Notes: generated from the sequence alone by a model not told the origin. 64,000 nucleotides of DNA from Phaeosaccion multiseriatum (GCA_965112735.1 OZ218952.1:496001-560000), one strand, 5' to 3'. Numbered from the stretch's first letter, positions 26,662 through 39,585 are shown. A program made the numbers and translations.

Positions 26662-29367
26662 CTATGCCTTGGCGGCCTTGACGTGCGCTGGTGTGGCAAT
26701 GCCGAGCTTCACCAAGTGCTCCATGTACTGCTTGTTGTTCCTGGGGACGGAAGAGAGAGAGAGAAGTGGAGGAGGAGGAGGAGGAGGAGGAGGAGGAGGA
26801 GGAGGAGGAGGAGGAGGAGGAGAAAGGGAAATGAAGGTCAGAAGAGGCTTCAGACGTCTTGTGCGCGTGAAGGGGGGTTCAGAGGGGGTTGTATGCCAAT
26901 CCAGGGATCCGACGCAAAATGCGAGTGAAAAAATAACACAAAAGCACACACACATACATACATCCACGCTCATCCCCTCTCCGGGTGTCCCAATGGGATG
27001 GTTGGTTGGTTGGTTGGTTGACAGAACGACAACCCCACCACTCAACCCACACACGCCTCACCCATGTACCCACATGCACTCCCTCCCTCACCCCTCACCC
27101 CTCACCCTCACCCTCACGACTCACATTGCGTGGTTCTTGGCGGCGTCCTTCATGCCCGCCTCGCACAGCTTCATGATCTGTTGGTTGTTCATGGCATAGT
27201 GTGAGGGAGGGAGGGGGTGAGAGATGGGACGAGCAGCAGGTAAAGCACAAGAAAGGACGGCAAAGAAGACATGACATGGTTCGAATCTCTGCCTCTCTCT
27301 CCTCTTGCTTGCTCCCTCTCTCCTCTTGCTCTCTCCCTCTCTCTCTTCCCCTCTCCCCTCCATCCTCCTCACTCCCCCCTTCGTCCCTCCCTTCCATCTC
27401 GTCTCTCTCCCTCCCTTTCTCTAAACAACCCACCTGGTTCTTGGTCTTGCCCCCAGCCAACACAGAGATGGCGTCGTCCATAATGGCCGCTCGGGTGTCC
27501 TTCTTGTCGAGGGAGAGGTTGAAGTAGTCGCTGGCCTTGCCCACCTGGTCTGCCTGCAGTTCGCGGAACGTGGAGTACACCTTCAGGAGGAGTGACGAGG
27601 GATAGGCGGCGGAGGGAGGGAGGGAGGGATGGGGTAGGCGGGAGAGTGGATGAGTGAGTCAGTCAGTGGGTGGGCAGGCAGGTGCGTGAATGGGCGGTAA
27701 GACGAAAGAGCTCCAGCGCCCGAAGCAGCAGCAGCAGCAGTTGGTGATATATCAGCAGTAGGTAGCAGCAGATGGTGATGATGGTGATCCAGCAGCCCCA
27801 CCACCTCCTCTAACCTTCATCTTCTCCATAGTGAGTGTGCGGCTCATGTCGTCGTAGTGAGCCCGCAGCTCCTTGGCGCACTTAATCTTATGCTCCATCA
27901 CAGCCACGTCCACGCGCCACTTCTCCTCTAGGTCCGCCAGCTTCTCGGCCTCCGTCTGCGCCTCGAATTTCTGTAACGGGAATTGTAGGGTGTAGAGTGT
28001 ACAAGTTTTCTGCGTTAACAAACATTTCATTGCGTTACCTTCCGTCATTCGTTTGCTGTTCCTTTGGAGCAAGCGCAGATATTCGATATCCACTCCATTT
28101 TTGGTATTCAATTTTTGAAAAACTGAAAAGTGGTTTCCATCCCCTCCCCCCCCCGCTGCGCGACTCACAGGACCCACTCCACTCAAAAAATCCCCAACTC
28201 CCCCACTCCCTCGCGCTCACGAACTACCCCCCTCCTTCGCTGACTTACACACAATACGTACACGCGTAATAACATATAACGATACACAACACTAACCTTT
28301 GCGTCGTCCATATGCTTTTCGATGGCCGCCTCCTCGGAGGCGTTGAACTCCTTCAGCATGGCCTCTCTCTTGTCCGCAAAGTACTGTGCCACGCCCTTGG
28401 ACGTGTTGTGGTAAGCAAGCCCCACGAACATGGCAAAGCAACACGCCAGCTGCGCCTCCTCGTCGATTTTGAAGATCTGTCAAGCAGGCGTATGGGTAGG
28501 CAGGGAGACAGGCAGGGAGAGGGTGAGAGAGCGAGGGGGTGAGGGAGAGGGTGAGTAGGGTGCATTCAGGTTGCAAGAGAGGACAAGTTGTCGGAGGAAA
28601 GGCAAAGAAAGTGGGCTGGAAGAGGAGCTAGTGACCCCAACCGCCCCCTGTGACAAAAAACTGAGCGAAGCAAGCACGGGGGGGGCGCCGCAGAGCTCCG
28701 TTGCTTTGAACAAGCCACAAATGCAGCCAGAAGGAGAAGTCTCCAGTACTTCCCACATCCCCTCCCTCTTAGGCAGTCATGCACTAACACTGCAGTGGTT
28801 GGTGATCTACTTCGTGCTGGTCCTTGATTCTCTGTTGGCGCTCACGAGCCAAACTGATCCTCCCCAACCCCCTACTTCCCCTACTGCTGAGACTCTTCCT
28901 GCTTCCCCTGCTGCTGACCCACCCAACCCCCCTTGCTTTCTTCCCCTGCTGCCCTCACGCACCGGTAGGGTGATGGCAGGTATGGCGAGCACGACACTCG
29001 CGGGCAGGTAGAACTTCCACGTGTCGAGGTTCTTCTTCCTGAGGTAGTTGAAGGGGCCGGGGATGCTTTCCCAGGCCGCCTTGTCCGCCTCAATTTCTTT
29101 GAGCTCCTCTGCGTTGTACAGGCGGAACAGCTGCTTCTCTTCATCGGTCAAGCCTGCCGTGGGGGGGGCGTCCGCCTCCGGGGAAGCTGGGTTTGCCGCA
29201 TCCTGTGCGGAGGAAGAAAGGGCCCTGCAAAAGGCCGAAGGAGTTGCAGCTGCGCTGCGCGTGGAGGGGAGTGCTCGCTGCAGCACCTGCTTCCCTGAGC
29301 CCCTCACCGCCGCCCTGCCGGCCGTCGAGACAAGCCGTCCGAGCATTGTGTCTGTTTCTGTGTGCAT
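26662..29367 (-). CDS. Probable mitochondrial F1Fo-ATP synthase subunit b, six exons
   Basis: Exons 29367-28963, 28476-28297, 27970-27815, 27580-27434, 27177-27125 and 26740-26662 join in frame to 339 residues. The first about 45 residues (from MLGRLVSTAGRAAVRG, second ATG at 29346) are Arg/Ser/Ala-rich without acids, as in a mitochondrial presequence. A hydrophobic segment, FYLPASVVLAIPAITLP, spans the end of exon 1 and leads into IFKIDEEAQLACCFAMFVG. A long charged helical region follows (YFADKREAMLKEFNASEEA and EEKWRVDVAVMEHKIK), with tail NNKQYMEHLVKLG. One or two membrane helices, then a long peripheral-stalk helix of this length, is the architecture of eukaryotic subunit b. The assignment rests on architecture and remembered similarity, so another inner-membrane coiled-coil protein remains possible. 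Confidence 0.6.
27727..27757 (+). repeat. Intronic copy of the CAG-TTGGTGATAC dispersed motif
   Basis: GCAGCAGCAGCAGTTGGTGATA is followed by TATCAGCAG, inside the third intron (27814-27581) of the ATP synthase subunit gene. It is antisense to that gene, so no protein-level constraint can explain it. Confidence 0.7.
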
Positions 29368-30054
29368 TGGGTTTGAGGCGGCGCGGGATTGGGAGAGGGA
29401 GGGGGGGGGGGGCAATTTGGGGAAGGCAAGCACAAAGCACAAGGAGCGAGGTTAATATTCATCAGCAGGGCGTCTCTTGCGTCGTGTATTGTTGTAGTGT
29501 TGTTCGTGTACGCCCTTCCTTCCTCGTCACGTGCGCTATACACCCCGTTACTAAGTCAGCTCTGCAATGAAAGATGCCAATCCCAGCCCGCAACAGCGAC
29601 AGGGTCACGGGTAGAGAGGCCCTGGGCCACCGACAAGCAAGACAGCCTCGTGAAACACGCCGTATGGCGAACAACACAGGCATGCGACATCACAAGTTAT
29701 TGCCCGGGGTGTCCTGCCGTGCAAAGCAGCATCAAGGAATGCACCCCCCAACCGTTCACGCCCCACACAGCAGTTGCAACGCCTCCCCCATAAGCTGCAC
29801 AGCCCTCTTCTCCCCCTCGCTCACCTCCTCAGCAATTCTTCTCGCTGCTCCTTTTCAGGGGGCCCACGGGGGGCGCAGATTTAGAGGCATATCGACTTCC
29901 CCAAGGGGGCGCAGGCCCAGCCCCATGCAAGACTGGACGTCATCGACCTCCGAAAATCTACGTTCATTCAAGTCCCCTGGCTAAGCCTCTATAGCTTTGC
30001 CTCCCCCAGCCAAAGTCCCTTCTCCGCTCTTCTCAATCCAACCTCCTCGCAATC
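29368..30054. promoter_or_regulatory. Divergent intergenic region, ATP synthase subunit b / LHC-like
   Basis: There are 687 bp between the ATGs of the two divergent genes. A poly-G run interrupts the ATP-synthase side (29400-29412). No clear TATA box or repeated element was identified. Confidence 0.4.
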
Positions 30055-31713
30055 ATGGTGAAGTTTGTGCAAGTTGCCGCTTTGGTGGCGTGCGTCGCGG
30101 GCGGTGCCCAGGCTTTCGTCACGCCCACCCTCACCACAAAGGTCCCCATGGCCAAGCCTCAGCAGCAGCAGCAGCAGCAGCAGCAGGCCAGGCGAAGCGT
30201 GACCACCATGTCTTCTACCTTCGAGAACGCCACTGGCGAGTTCACGGCCGCATACAAGCCCTTCGCGGCGTCTGGATGGGGACCCTCCGTCAAGGCTGAG
30301 CGATGGAACGGAAGGTACGTTCGAGCAGGCCCCAGAGCAGAGAACATGGAAAGGAGAGGCGAAGCAGCAGCGAGCTACAAAGGAGGGCAGGAGACGATGA
30401 GAGCGAGGAACGAGAGAGGGAGGAGAGACTCTGAAGTTCCGCAATCCAGCCCAGGGGACCGGAGGAGAAAAGACCACAGTCGTCAGTGAGAGAGCAAATT
30501 CAGCATTTGGCCGGATACCGTGTGCGTACGGGCTGTTGCGCCGCCGTGTTCTGAGTCATTCAGTGACTGGTGTCTCTCTCTCTGTAGCGGGGGCTGGCTT
30601 TGCGCGTTCGAAGGCGCAGTCTCGGATTTGAGGAAAGAACACAGCGAGGAACAGGAGAGGAGTGGTTCGTCGCTCTCCCACTCAGAGCCCCCTCTAACTT
30701 TCATCTCTCTCCTCTCCCTGCTGCTGCCTCCCTTGCACTCGTTGAAAACAACTTGTTCTTTTCCTTTTACCTTCGATGGCGATCACACCGTGGCTGGACG
30801 GCGTAAACGCTGGATTGGTGTGGCAATCTATCGGTCGGGGTTTGTGTGTGTGTGCTCTTGCGGGGCATTACGTCCTTCTTGTCATTAATCAAAAGGCACG
30901 CCATGTTCGGCTGGGTGATGATCATCGGCAGCGCCTACGCCAAGGCGCACGGCCTCATCCCCGACGCCGAGACCGCCCTTAGCTTCAAGGACTGGGGAAC
31001 CCTGGCCATCCTTAATGGACCGGATAACATGATTACCAACGAGCGAGCGGTCATTATGATTGCGCACGTACACGCCCTTATGGTGTCGGTGTGCGCCACC
31101 ATCGCACCCCTGTCCTTCCAGGACAAGCTGCTGCTGGAGAAGGGAGAGAAGGACGAGCCCATGCAGGGCCTCATCCCCAAGTTCGTGCCCGGAATCACCC
31201 CCGAGGCGGAGATGTTCAACGGACGAATGGCCATGCTGTAAGTTGTGTATGTTTCGAGCGTATCGAAACATGTGGGTGTGTGTGTGTGTGTGCGTGCGTC
31301 TGTGTTTGTTTGTGCGTGCGTGCCTACGGGCCTGGTGTCGGTGTCTTGTCTCTACGCGCACGCGCACAGTGTATCTGTGTGATGACAAGGGGACGACTGG
31401 CTGGCTGACCGGTCCCGATTGATCTGAAGCGCTTTGCCCGTCAAATGGAATGGCCTGTGGGCGGGGCGTGGGGGGTAGGTGGGTGAATGCATGCAAGGAG
31501 CCCTCTGTGTGTCGTCTTCCTTTACCGCTCGGTTCGCGTAGCTGCATCTTTGACCCCGACCCTGACCTCTCTCTCTCTGCTTCCCTCTCCCTCTCCCCCT
31601 CTCTCTCTTTCGCTTCTCACAGCGGACTCGTCGCGTTCTCTGTGCACTGCCTGTCCACCGGAACCCCTTTCCTTGAGGCCGTCAACACCAGCCTGGGAGG
31701 CCTCCTCATGTAG
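30055..31713 (+). CDS. Plastid LHC-superfamily (ELIP/LHC-like) three-helix protein
   Basis: Exons 30055-30314, 30896-31237 and 31623-31713 join to 230 residues. The N-terminus is a signal peptide (MVKFVQVAALVACVAGGAQA) followed directly by F-V-T-P. This is the A-F junction of bipartite leaders that carry proteins into plastids of secondary red origin. A Gln run follows. Helix 1 contains ERWNGRHAMFGW and helix 3 EMFNGRMAMLGLVAF, both ExxNGRxAM chlorophyll-binding motifs with paired Glu-Arg. Helix 2 (NERAVIMIAHVHALMVSVC) lacks the motif. This pattern fits ELIP/LHC-like stress proteins better than a bulk antenna FCP, so a photoprotective role is inferred. The intron between exons 1 and 2 splits the first NGR motif and the second intron splits helix 3. 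Confidence 0.88.
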
Positions 31714-32171
31714 AGGATTTATGTCCACTCACTTGGATCACAACCCTCTTTAGTGTAGCTTCTACCTTAGCTTCCACCACGCACCCGGAACACACCGGTC
31801 AACACCCCCAACACCACAACCACAATCACACGACATATACTCGGTAGCCTACTTCTACTACTACTACTACTACTGCTCCCCCCCCTATGAACAAATGATA
31901 GAGAAATACCACCACCCTCCCGGAAGATGTTTCGGAGGGCTCGGAAGGCCGGCGAGGATAGGAGACAGGAAACGACAAAAACCAACGGAGGGAGAGAGAG
32001 AGAGTGGGACAGACAGAGCCTTGGTGCTGAATGTGCTTGGTAGAGACGTCTCTGGTCTTTGACATGTTAATAATCTCGTTTCTCCCCGCTCTTTTGTTAT
32101 TTTATACCCTCACTCACCGAAAGCTTGAGGATTTAAAACACTAATAAGATTATTTTTTATATATAGGGTGA
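31714..32171. other. 3' flank of the LHC-like gene
   Basis: Presumed 3' UTR and spacer. It contains a short (CTA)n run near 31855-31873 and AT-rich sequence at 32090-32165. No gene is seen. Confidence 0.6.
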
Positions 32172-32430
32172 AATGACGATTACTTTGACGACGTTTGACG
32201 ACGCTTGAGCCCCCTTTTTTGACGTTCTTTGACGCCCTTTGACGCCCTTTTTCTTCACTCGCCTTATTAATTTAAAAATTGATTTTTTTTTACGTGATTT
32301 TTGAAAGACGAAATTAAGGCGAATGAAGATAAAAGGGCGTCAAAGGGCATCAAAGTGCGTCAAACAGGGCTTTAAAGAGGGTAAAAAAGGGGTTCAAAAG
32401 TCGTCAAACGTCGTCAAAGTAATCGTCATT
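32172..32430. mobile_element. Foldback element built of TTTGACG motifs
   Basis: The ends are inverted copies: AATGACGATTACTTTGACG at 32172 and its reverse complement ending at 32430. Each arm of about 110-120 bp repeats TTTGACG or CGTCAAA several times, and the centre (about 32270-32310) is AT-rich. Beyond the right end, further CGTCAAA units continue to 32463. There is no coding capacity and no clear target duplication was found. It is probably a MITE or foldback repeat between convergent genes. Confidence 0.75.
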
Positions 32431-32479
32431 ATTTGGCGTCAAAAAAACTTCACGGGGCGTCAAAATGGATTCATCGCTT

Positions 32480-34937
32480 TTAGTGTAGGGAGCTCGAGGA
32501 CATTTCGGTCTCCGCGTGCACTCCCAGCATGAGCTGCTCTTGCGTAAGCGCGAGGAGCTGTGCCTGCCCCATCTTTGTAACTGCCTCCTCCCAGGCCTTC
32601 ACAAACGGCCCATACACCTCCTTGCCGTCTGCGCCGTTGAAGTGCAACACCGCAGGGGCCAGCTGGGTGTGCGGCTGCGTGAATTGCGGTCCTCGCTCCG
32701 CACCCCGTCCTGCTGCTGCAGCTGCTGCTGCTGCTGTTGGCAGGGCACGCCCCACAAAGGAGTACGCCACCGAGCGCATGCCGTGGAAAGTCATGAACGT
32801 ATCTCCGATGGCGTCGATGGCAACGGACACCCCTCCTCCTCCTCCTCCTCCTGCTGCTGCTGCTGCTGCTGCTGCTTCTGCTGCCGCTGTACCACCAGCT
32901 GTCGCAGCTGCTCCTGCCAGAGCGACACGAGTGAGGGCCCGCTGGTCATCCCCGCAGGTGGTCACCGGCCCATGCGCGTCCATCGCGTCATACATGCCCA
33001 GCAGAGTGACCGCTCTGCCCAACAGCACCCCGCTATTGACATAGGGCTGCACCTGCTGCTCTTCCACTGCCACTGCGATCGCCGCCGCTCGAGCTCTGGC
33101 CGCTGCCTCTCCCGGATACAAGGGAGCAATTCCTTCGTCCGGCCAGCAGCGTCTCTCCCCGGCTGTGAGCACCACCCCCACCGCTGCTGCTGCTGTATCA
33201 CTAACTGCTGCTGCTGTTGCTTTGCGCTGCTCCAGCTGCTCCGCCTCGAGGGCCTCCAAGCGTGCGACCAGGTCAGCGGCATTGGGAAACACAAGAGTGT
33301 CGTACGCATCCAGCAGCAAGACCACCTGATCGGGATGGCCGCTACCGCTGCTACCGCTACTGCTGTTGCTGCTGCTGCTGCTACTACTACTACTACTACT
33401 CCCCTTGCCCTCTTTCCCATGCACCACGTCCTCCACGAAGGCTCTGTAGAGGCGCTGCTTCACCCCATGGTCAGTGTACGTCAGCCCCAGTCCCAGGACA
33501 TGCACGGCCGATGCTTCTACATGGGACGCCCGGAGGGACCGTAACAGGTTCAGCAATTGCTCATTCACCTCCGTCGCCACAGTCGCAACGAGCAATCGTG
33601 GTGGTGGTGCGTTTGCCCCGCTCCTTGCATGTGGTGGTGGTGGTGGTGGTGGTGGCGGTGGTGGTGCACATGCATTCGCTCGGCTCGCATCCCCACCTGT
33701 TGTTGCGCCACACGCTGTGTACCTCGCTGCTGGCGGAGTGGAGAGGACGGAGCGGTAGAGGGAGGTGACTGCCTCACTCTCAACCGGAACCTTCTCTACA
33801 TGCACCAGGAAGCTGGCGAGGGCGTACTGACTCAGCACTCGCCAGTCGTGCCCAAAGACGCTTTCTTCATGCTCCACCAGCCGTTGGTCGTCCGCCACGC
33901 CGGCCATCTGTTGGAGGGCGGCCAAGACCTGCGGACGGCCTTTGGGGTCCATGGTCGTAATGGGCGCCGTGGGGCCGAGGAAGAGAAGAGAGAAGCGAGA
34001 GAACGGCTCGCAGGTAAAGCCCCCCCCCCGGTCCTTCTCCTCGTCCTCCTGCCTGCGCCCCGCCGCCGCTTCGGCCAACGATGACGATGAAGGGGCCGTC
34101 ATGGAGAGAGCACTCTCTCTCCAGCGCTCTATTGTCTGCGTCACTATCGAACCCGACAGTTGGAAGCCCCCGGGGGGTGGTGTTTGCACTGTCTCACCAT
34201 CTGTTGTTGTTGCTGCTGCTGCTGCTGCTGCTTTTGCTGCGGTCCCCTCTTCATTGTCGCCGCTGCCCTGTCCCTTCCTTCCTCCTCCTTTGTCTCCAGA
34301 GCCAGAGCCAGAGCCCGCCGCCACTTGTTGGAGCCCCCAGGGCAGAAGATGGTACTTGATGCCCACCGCCGCCCCCTCCTTTCCATTGCTACTACTTTTG
34401 CCACCACCACTACTAGCAGCCTTCGATCTGGCCACGACGAGGTTCCTCTCTGTCAGGTCCACACTCCCGACGCAGTTGATGGAGAGGATGGCAGGCACTA
34501 CTGCGGTGGTCCCATCGAGTCGCCGCAACTGCACGTCGAGAACATGGCAGGTGTCTTCTTCTTCTTCATCATCTCCGTCTGCCGCAGTCTCTGCAGCCCT
34601 CCTATTGGTGTATTCTACTGTCCCCACTTTCGTTGCCCAGAGGAGGGCCATATCAACAACATCATCGTCACCTCGCCTGGCATCACTACCCCTACCACTA
34701 CCATCACCACCAGGACACGTGTCTTCCCCACTGCTACCTGCGTCCTCTGCACACCTGCTGCGCATGTCAAAGGGGGAAGGAAGCCGTCGTGGTCTCCAGG
34801 GAGGGAGGACAGCGAGCACATGCGTGGCGTTGGGGAACTTGAACGTCACCTCCCTCATCATCTCAGTCTGGGCCTTGGCCAGACTCGCAGCGCTGTGAGT
34901 CCGATCCCACTCCGCAGCCAGGGTCGCCGCTGCCATT

Positions 34938-34973
<36 letters not shown>

Positions 34974-35603
34974 CCCAGTTGCTCGATGTGCTGGTACAGG
35001 ACCCATCGATTGCGAGGGCCGATGCCGTTGTGGTCCATGGCTCTGAAGACCGCCGAGTGCAGCTCCACAGAGGAGTCCGACTCGTCGATGCCCACAGCCA
35101 CGCAGTTCACACCGGCCACGCGCTTCCACTCTTGGAGCGTCTCGAGGAGGTCTTCCGCATCCGCGAGATGCCGCACCGTTACGGCCATGCACAAGCGTAC
35201 TGATGACACAAGAGTAGAGGGGCGGGGTGAGGGTTGAGTACATATCTGGGTAGGGGTTGAGCGTTCTGGGCTTACTTGAGGCAGCTTCATCGCAGTAGCC
35301 GTTCGGTCGCTGCGCAGTGCTGGCAGCTGCTTCTGCAGCTCCGGCCACAGGAAGGCCCTGCCATGCCATCACGAGCCAGGGGAGCAACGGTAGTAGCAGC
35401 GCGCATCTTCGTCTTCGGCGTCTCCGCTGCTCTACTCCTGCACTTGCTGCTTCCCACGATGCTGCTTCCTTTCCTCCTCCACTCCGGCCTCTCTTGCATC
35501 TTCTTGCTCTCTCCATATCCGTCTCCTCGCTCTCGCTCCCAATGAGGCCAGTTGCCTTCAATATCAACAGTTTTGCCTCCACGCACGGCCGTTCGATCAG
35601 CAT
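32480..35603 (-). CDS. PLOD-type (procollagen glycosyltransferase-like) type II membrane protein
   Basis: Exons 35603-35276 and 35199-32480 join in phase 1 to 1,015 residues. A second ATG at 35516 would shorten the cytosolic tail. An Arg cluster precedes a hydrophobic anchor (CALLLPLLPWLVMAW), so the protein is probably Golgi/ER luminal. The C-terminal domain carries the PLOD-GT pattern: LLVATVATEVNEQLLNLLRS, LGLGLTYTDHGVKQRLY, VVLLLDAYDTLVF (DxxD metal site), YVNSGVLLGRA, TTCGDDQRALTRV and VLHFNG. An N-terminal domain (RHLADAEDLLETLQEWKRV ... WDRTHSAA) has a different fold. The family transfers glucose or galactose to hydroxylysine or related acceptors; the acceptor here is unknown. Low-complexity Gln, Ser, Ala, Gly and Pro inserts interrupt the fold. 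The gene is divergent from ADA2. Confidence 0.75.
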
Positions 35604-35935
35604 TCAGGATGGCAGTAGCCCGTGTCCAACATCCTGGGGTTCCTTGCGTCTCCTTGCTCGCTGTGCTGCTGCTTTTCCTCATTCTTCGCCCTTAAAGCTG
35701 TTGGGATCACCCCTCACTTACGTAATGTTTACGAAAAGTTACGCTGAATTGGGATTGCTTGAGGCAGCGTCTTCCCATAGGAACTATAGGACAAGAGAGG
35801 AACAAGTGCGCAAGAGACCAGTGCTCTAGGCTAGGGGGCTTCGTCTGAGCAAGGGCGAAGCTCTGAAGGCCCTCGGAATCCCGCTACACCGCAGCAGAGG
35901 AGGGCTGGAAAGAGTGGGATACAAATATAGCAAAA
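35604..35935. promoter_or_regulatory. Divergent intergenic region between glycosyltransferase and ADA2
   Basis: 332 bp between the two ATGs. It contains an AT-richer part around 35700-35790. No specific element is recognised. Confidence 0.4.
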
Positions 35936-38900
35936 ATGTCGAGGGACAACAATGGCAGAGGAGGTGGACGGGATCGAGACAGCAGGGACGGAAGAGACAG
36001 CAGGGATCGGGATCGAAGCAGAGACCGTGACCGGGATCGTGACCGCAGCCGTCATCGTTCCCCGGGAAGAGACAGCGGCGGCAGAGACAGAGACGGGGGA
36101 GGGAAAGGCAGGTCATGGAGAGACAGCGACAAGAGCTCGTCCTATTCCTCGTCCTCCTCCTCCATGTACAAGGGACGCCCCTCCTCTACTGCAGACCGAT
36201 CGGGTGGGGGCGGGGGACACGGCAAGCGGAGCAGGGAGGAGAGGGACCGAGAGAGGGAAAGGGACAGGGACAGAGACGGAGACAGCTATGGCAGCAGTGG
36301 AAGCGCGAGGGGAGGCGGGCGGGGGGGCTCCCGAGAGAGAAGTCCTGCACGCTCGTCCAGAGACGAGAGCAAGAAGGCGAAGAACAGTAGCCACCACTAC
36401 CAGAGGAGAAGTAGCAGCAGCAGCCGCAGGGCCAGTAACGAGGACCAGGATAGAGGGCGGGAGCACAAGCGACATCGCACACAGGAGGACGGGCGCCGGA
36501 GGTCTTCTTCCCACTCGCGCTCTTCCTCGAGAGCTTCTCCCGCCTCCGGGCCCAAAGTGTCGAAGGTCTCGGCGTCTTCCCCACTCAAGCCCGCGGCTTC
36601 CTCAGGCGCAGGAGAGAAAGACAAGCAGCGCGGCGAGCGACCCGCTTCTTCTGCTGCTTCCTCCTCCACCTCCTCCTCCTCCCCAGCCTCTACCTCCGGA
36701 TCCAGGGTCCAAGACGGGGCGAGTGCGGGCGCCTCGGCGCAGTCAGTGTCGCCTTCATCCAAACCGGCATCAACGGATTCGGCGACAGTAGGCAAGGCTG
36801 CCACTCCAATACAAAGGCCAAGTGCAGCAGCAGCAGCAGCAGCAGGAGGAGGAGGAGGAGGAGGAGGAGGAGGAGGAGGAGGAGCAGCAGGAGCAGGAGG
36901 AGCAGCAGCAGCAGCAGCAGCAGCTGTGGCGCGGTCAAGCTCGTCTTCAAGGCCTTCACCAGGGAAAGGTGCCTCGGGAACTGCAGCCACGGAAGCTTCA
37001 CCTGCTGAGTCGCATCAGAGCAAGACCGAAGCTTCCAAGAGCAGCGGCAGCAGTGGGGGTGGTGGTGGTGGTGGTGGTAGCCACAAGGAGGATAAAGCTG
37101 ACAAAGCCAGTCGGAAAGGGGGGGATAAGATGGATAACAAGGGGAAGGACAAGCACCAATCAGCTGACAAGGAGCAGGACAGAGCCAAGTCCAAGGGCAG
37201 CAAAGACAGTGGCGGTGGTAGTGTCAATAACAGCAGCAGCAGCAGCGGCAGCAGCAATAGTGGAGGTGGCGGTGGTGGTGGTGGCGTACCAAACAACAAC
37301 AAGAGCAACAGCAACAAAAACAAGAACAACAACAACCTCAACAACAACCTCAACAACAACAACACCACCATCACCACCAACAACAACAACACCAACACTG
37401 TTGGCGACGACGCGGAGGACGTCCTGCCCCAATTTGAAGCCATGGATATGATTCCCCGCGGAGAGAATACGCTGGAGTGTGACTACTGCCAGAGGGACAT
37501 CTCCTCTGCCTGCCGCATCCGCTGTGCTGTGTGCAAAGAGTTTGATTTGTGTGTGGAGTGCTTCTCCGCGGGAGTCGAAATCAAGGTGAGCACGACCGAG
37601 CGACCGAGCGACCGAGCGAGTGAGGGGCAAGAGGAGAGGGAGGGCAACGGGGAGGAGAGGGGCGGGGGGCATGCGGGCGTAGGAGGGCAGGCAGGCAGTG
37701 CCGGGCAGAGCACGTTGTCGCCTGTTTGTTGGCGGCTTACTGGAGGATTTTCTCCGCGCCCTTCTCGCTTTCTGATCTCTCTCCCGTCTCACCCTCTCCT
37801 CCCTCGTTCCCCTCCCTCCCCCCCCCTCCCCTCCCCTCCCTCCCTCCCTCTCCTCCCTCCCCCCCCCCTCCCTCTCTCTCTCTCTTCACATGCACAGGGG
37901 CACAAGAACTACCATCCTTACCGCGTGGCCGACACTCTCAGTTTCCCCATCTTCACCGAAGACTGGAGCGCCGGAGACGAGCTGCTCCTCATTGAGAGCA
38001 TTGGCAAATACGGCCTGGGCAACTGGGAAGACATTGCTGCCCACTGCAACTTCTCCAAATCGAAGAGCCCCAAGCAGCTCAGAGATCACTTCTTTGAGGT
38101 GTATTATAGTAGGCACGGTTCCGTGCTGCCTCGGGAAACCATCGATGTCACACCCCGTGGGGAGGTGAGAGGCAGAGAGGGCGTGTGTGTGCGTGTGTGG
38201 TTGTGTGTGTGTGCGTGTCTGCATGTGTGTGCGTGTGTGCATGTGCGTGCGTGCGTGTGTGCGTGTGTGGTATCTGTGTGTGAGGAGAGAGCCCTGCTGC
38301 CCCCTGCCCCACCCTCCCCTTCCCTCCTCGTGCCCCCTCCCAACCCGCGGGGTTGTAGCCTACCCTGTGACTGAGCAATCAAACAACCAACACACCAACC
38401 AACCTCCTATACCCACTCAACTCACTACAGGTGGAGCGTCACCCCGTGCCCCCTCAGGGGGTGGGCAAAGCCGCCCCTGGAGGGGAAGACGGAGACAAAG
38501 CCGCCCCCATACTCTCCTCCGAGTGGGCAGTCAAGAGTATGCCGGAACTCAGGGCAGCGGCAGTGGGCCCGGATGGGACTGCGGTGAAGGTGAGGAAGGG
38601 AAGGGAGAGGGGAAAGGGAAAGAGGGGATAAGACGGTAAAGGGTTGTCACCGTCACTAGTGTCACACGCACGCATGCACGCACACACGCACACACGCACG
38701 CACTCATCAAGCCGTGTTAGCTCCCCTGGGACTCTCGTTGCTCTCGCTCACGCCGCTCTCCGCCTACTTCGCTTCGCTTTGCGCTGCTTGCCTCTCACCT
38801 TTGCTTTGCTTGCCTAACCTCGCCTTTCCTGGGCTTGTTGACCTCAGCACGGAGAGGGATCGTTCAGCGACCCCGGAGCCGCCGCCCCGCCAGGTAAGCC

Positions 38901-39529
38901 TTACGTAAGCCTTACGTAGCTTGTGTCACTCGCCGTGTCTGCCCTACAGCCTGTTTTCGCCCTCCCTCCTTCTCTCTCTCTGTCTCTTCGAGGCCGGAAG
39001 GAAGCTAATCGCCTCTCAGCAGCAGCTCCCTCACCCCACCTCTGCTCCCCTCCCCTCCTCCTCCTCCTCCTCCCCCCTCCTCCTCCTCCTCCTCCTCCCT
39101 CCCTCCCTCCCCCCTCCACTCCTCCTCCACCCCTCCCCCTCCTCTGAAGGCATGTCGCACAACGAACTCATTGCGAGCCTCCCTGGAGCGGAGCTGGCGG
39201 GCTACATGCCCCTCAGAGGAGACTTTGATGTGGAACACAACAACGACGCGGAAGCCATACTCGCAGACATGGACTTTAGCCCAGATGACCACCCCTCCGA
39301 GAAGCAGCTGAAGCTCGTAAGTACATTGCCTCCACCCCACCTCACCCCACCCCACCCCACCCCACCCCATCTCTCGAGACTTCTCCTCACTCTCTCTCGC
39401 TTTCTTTCTCTCTCTCCCTACCACCCCTCCGAGAAACACATCTCATGGTCGGAAGTGCAGTGCCTCTGCCCCACCCCACCCCATCCCATCCCACCCCTCG
39501 AGGCTTGGTCGAGCCTTCCTGTCTCTCTG

Positions 39530-39585
<56 letters not shown>

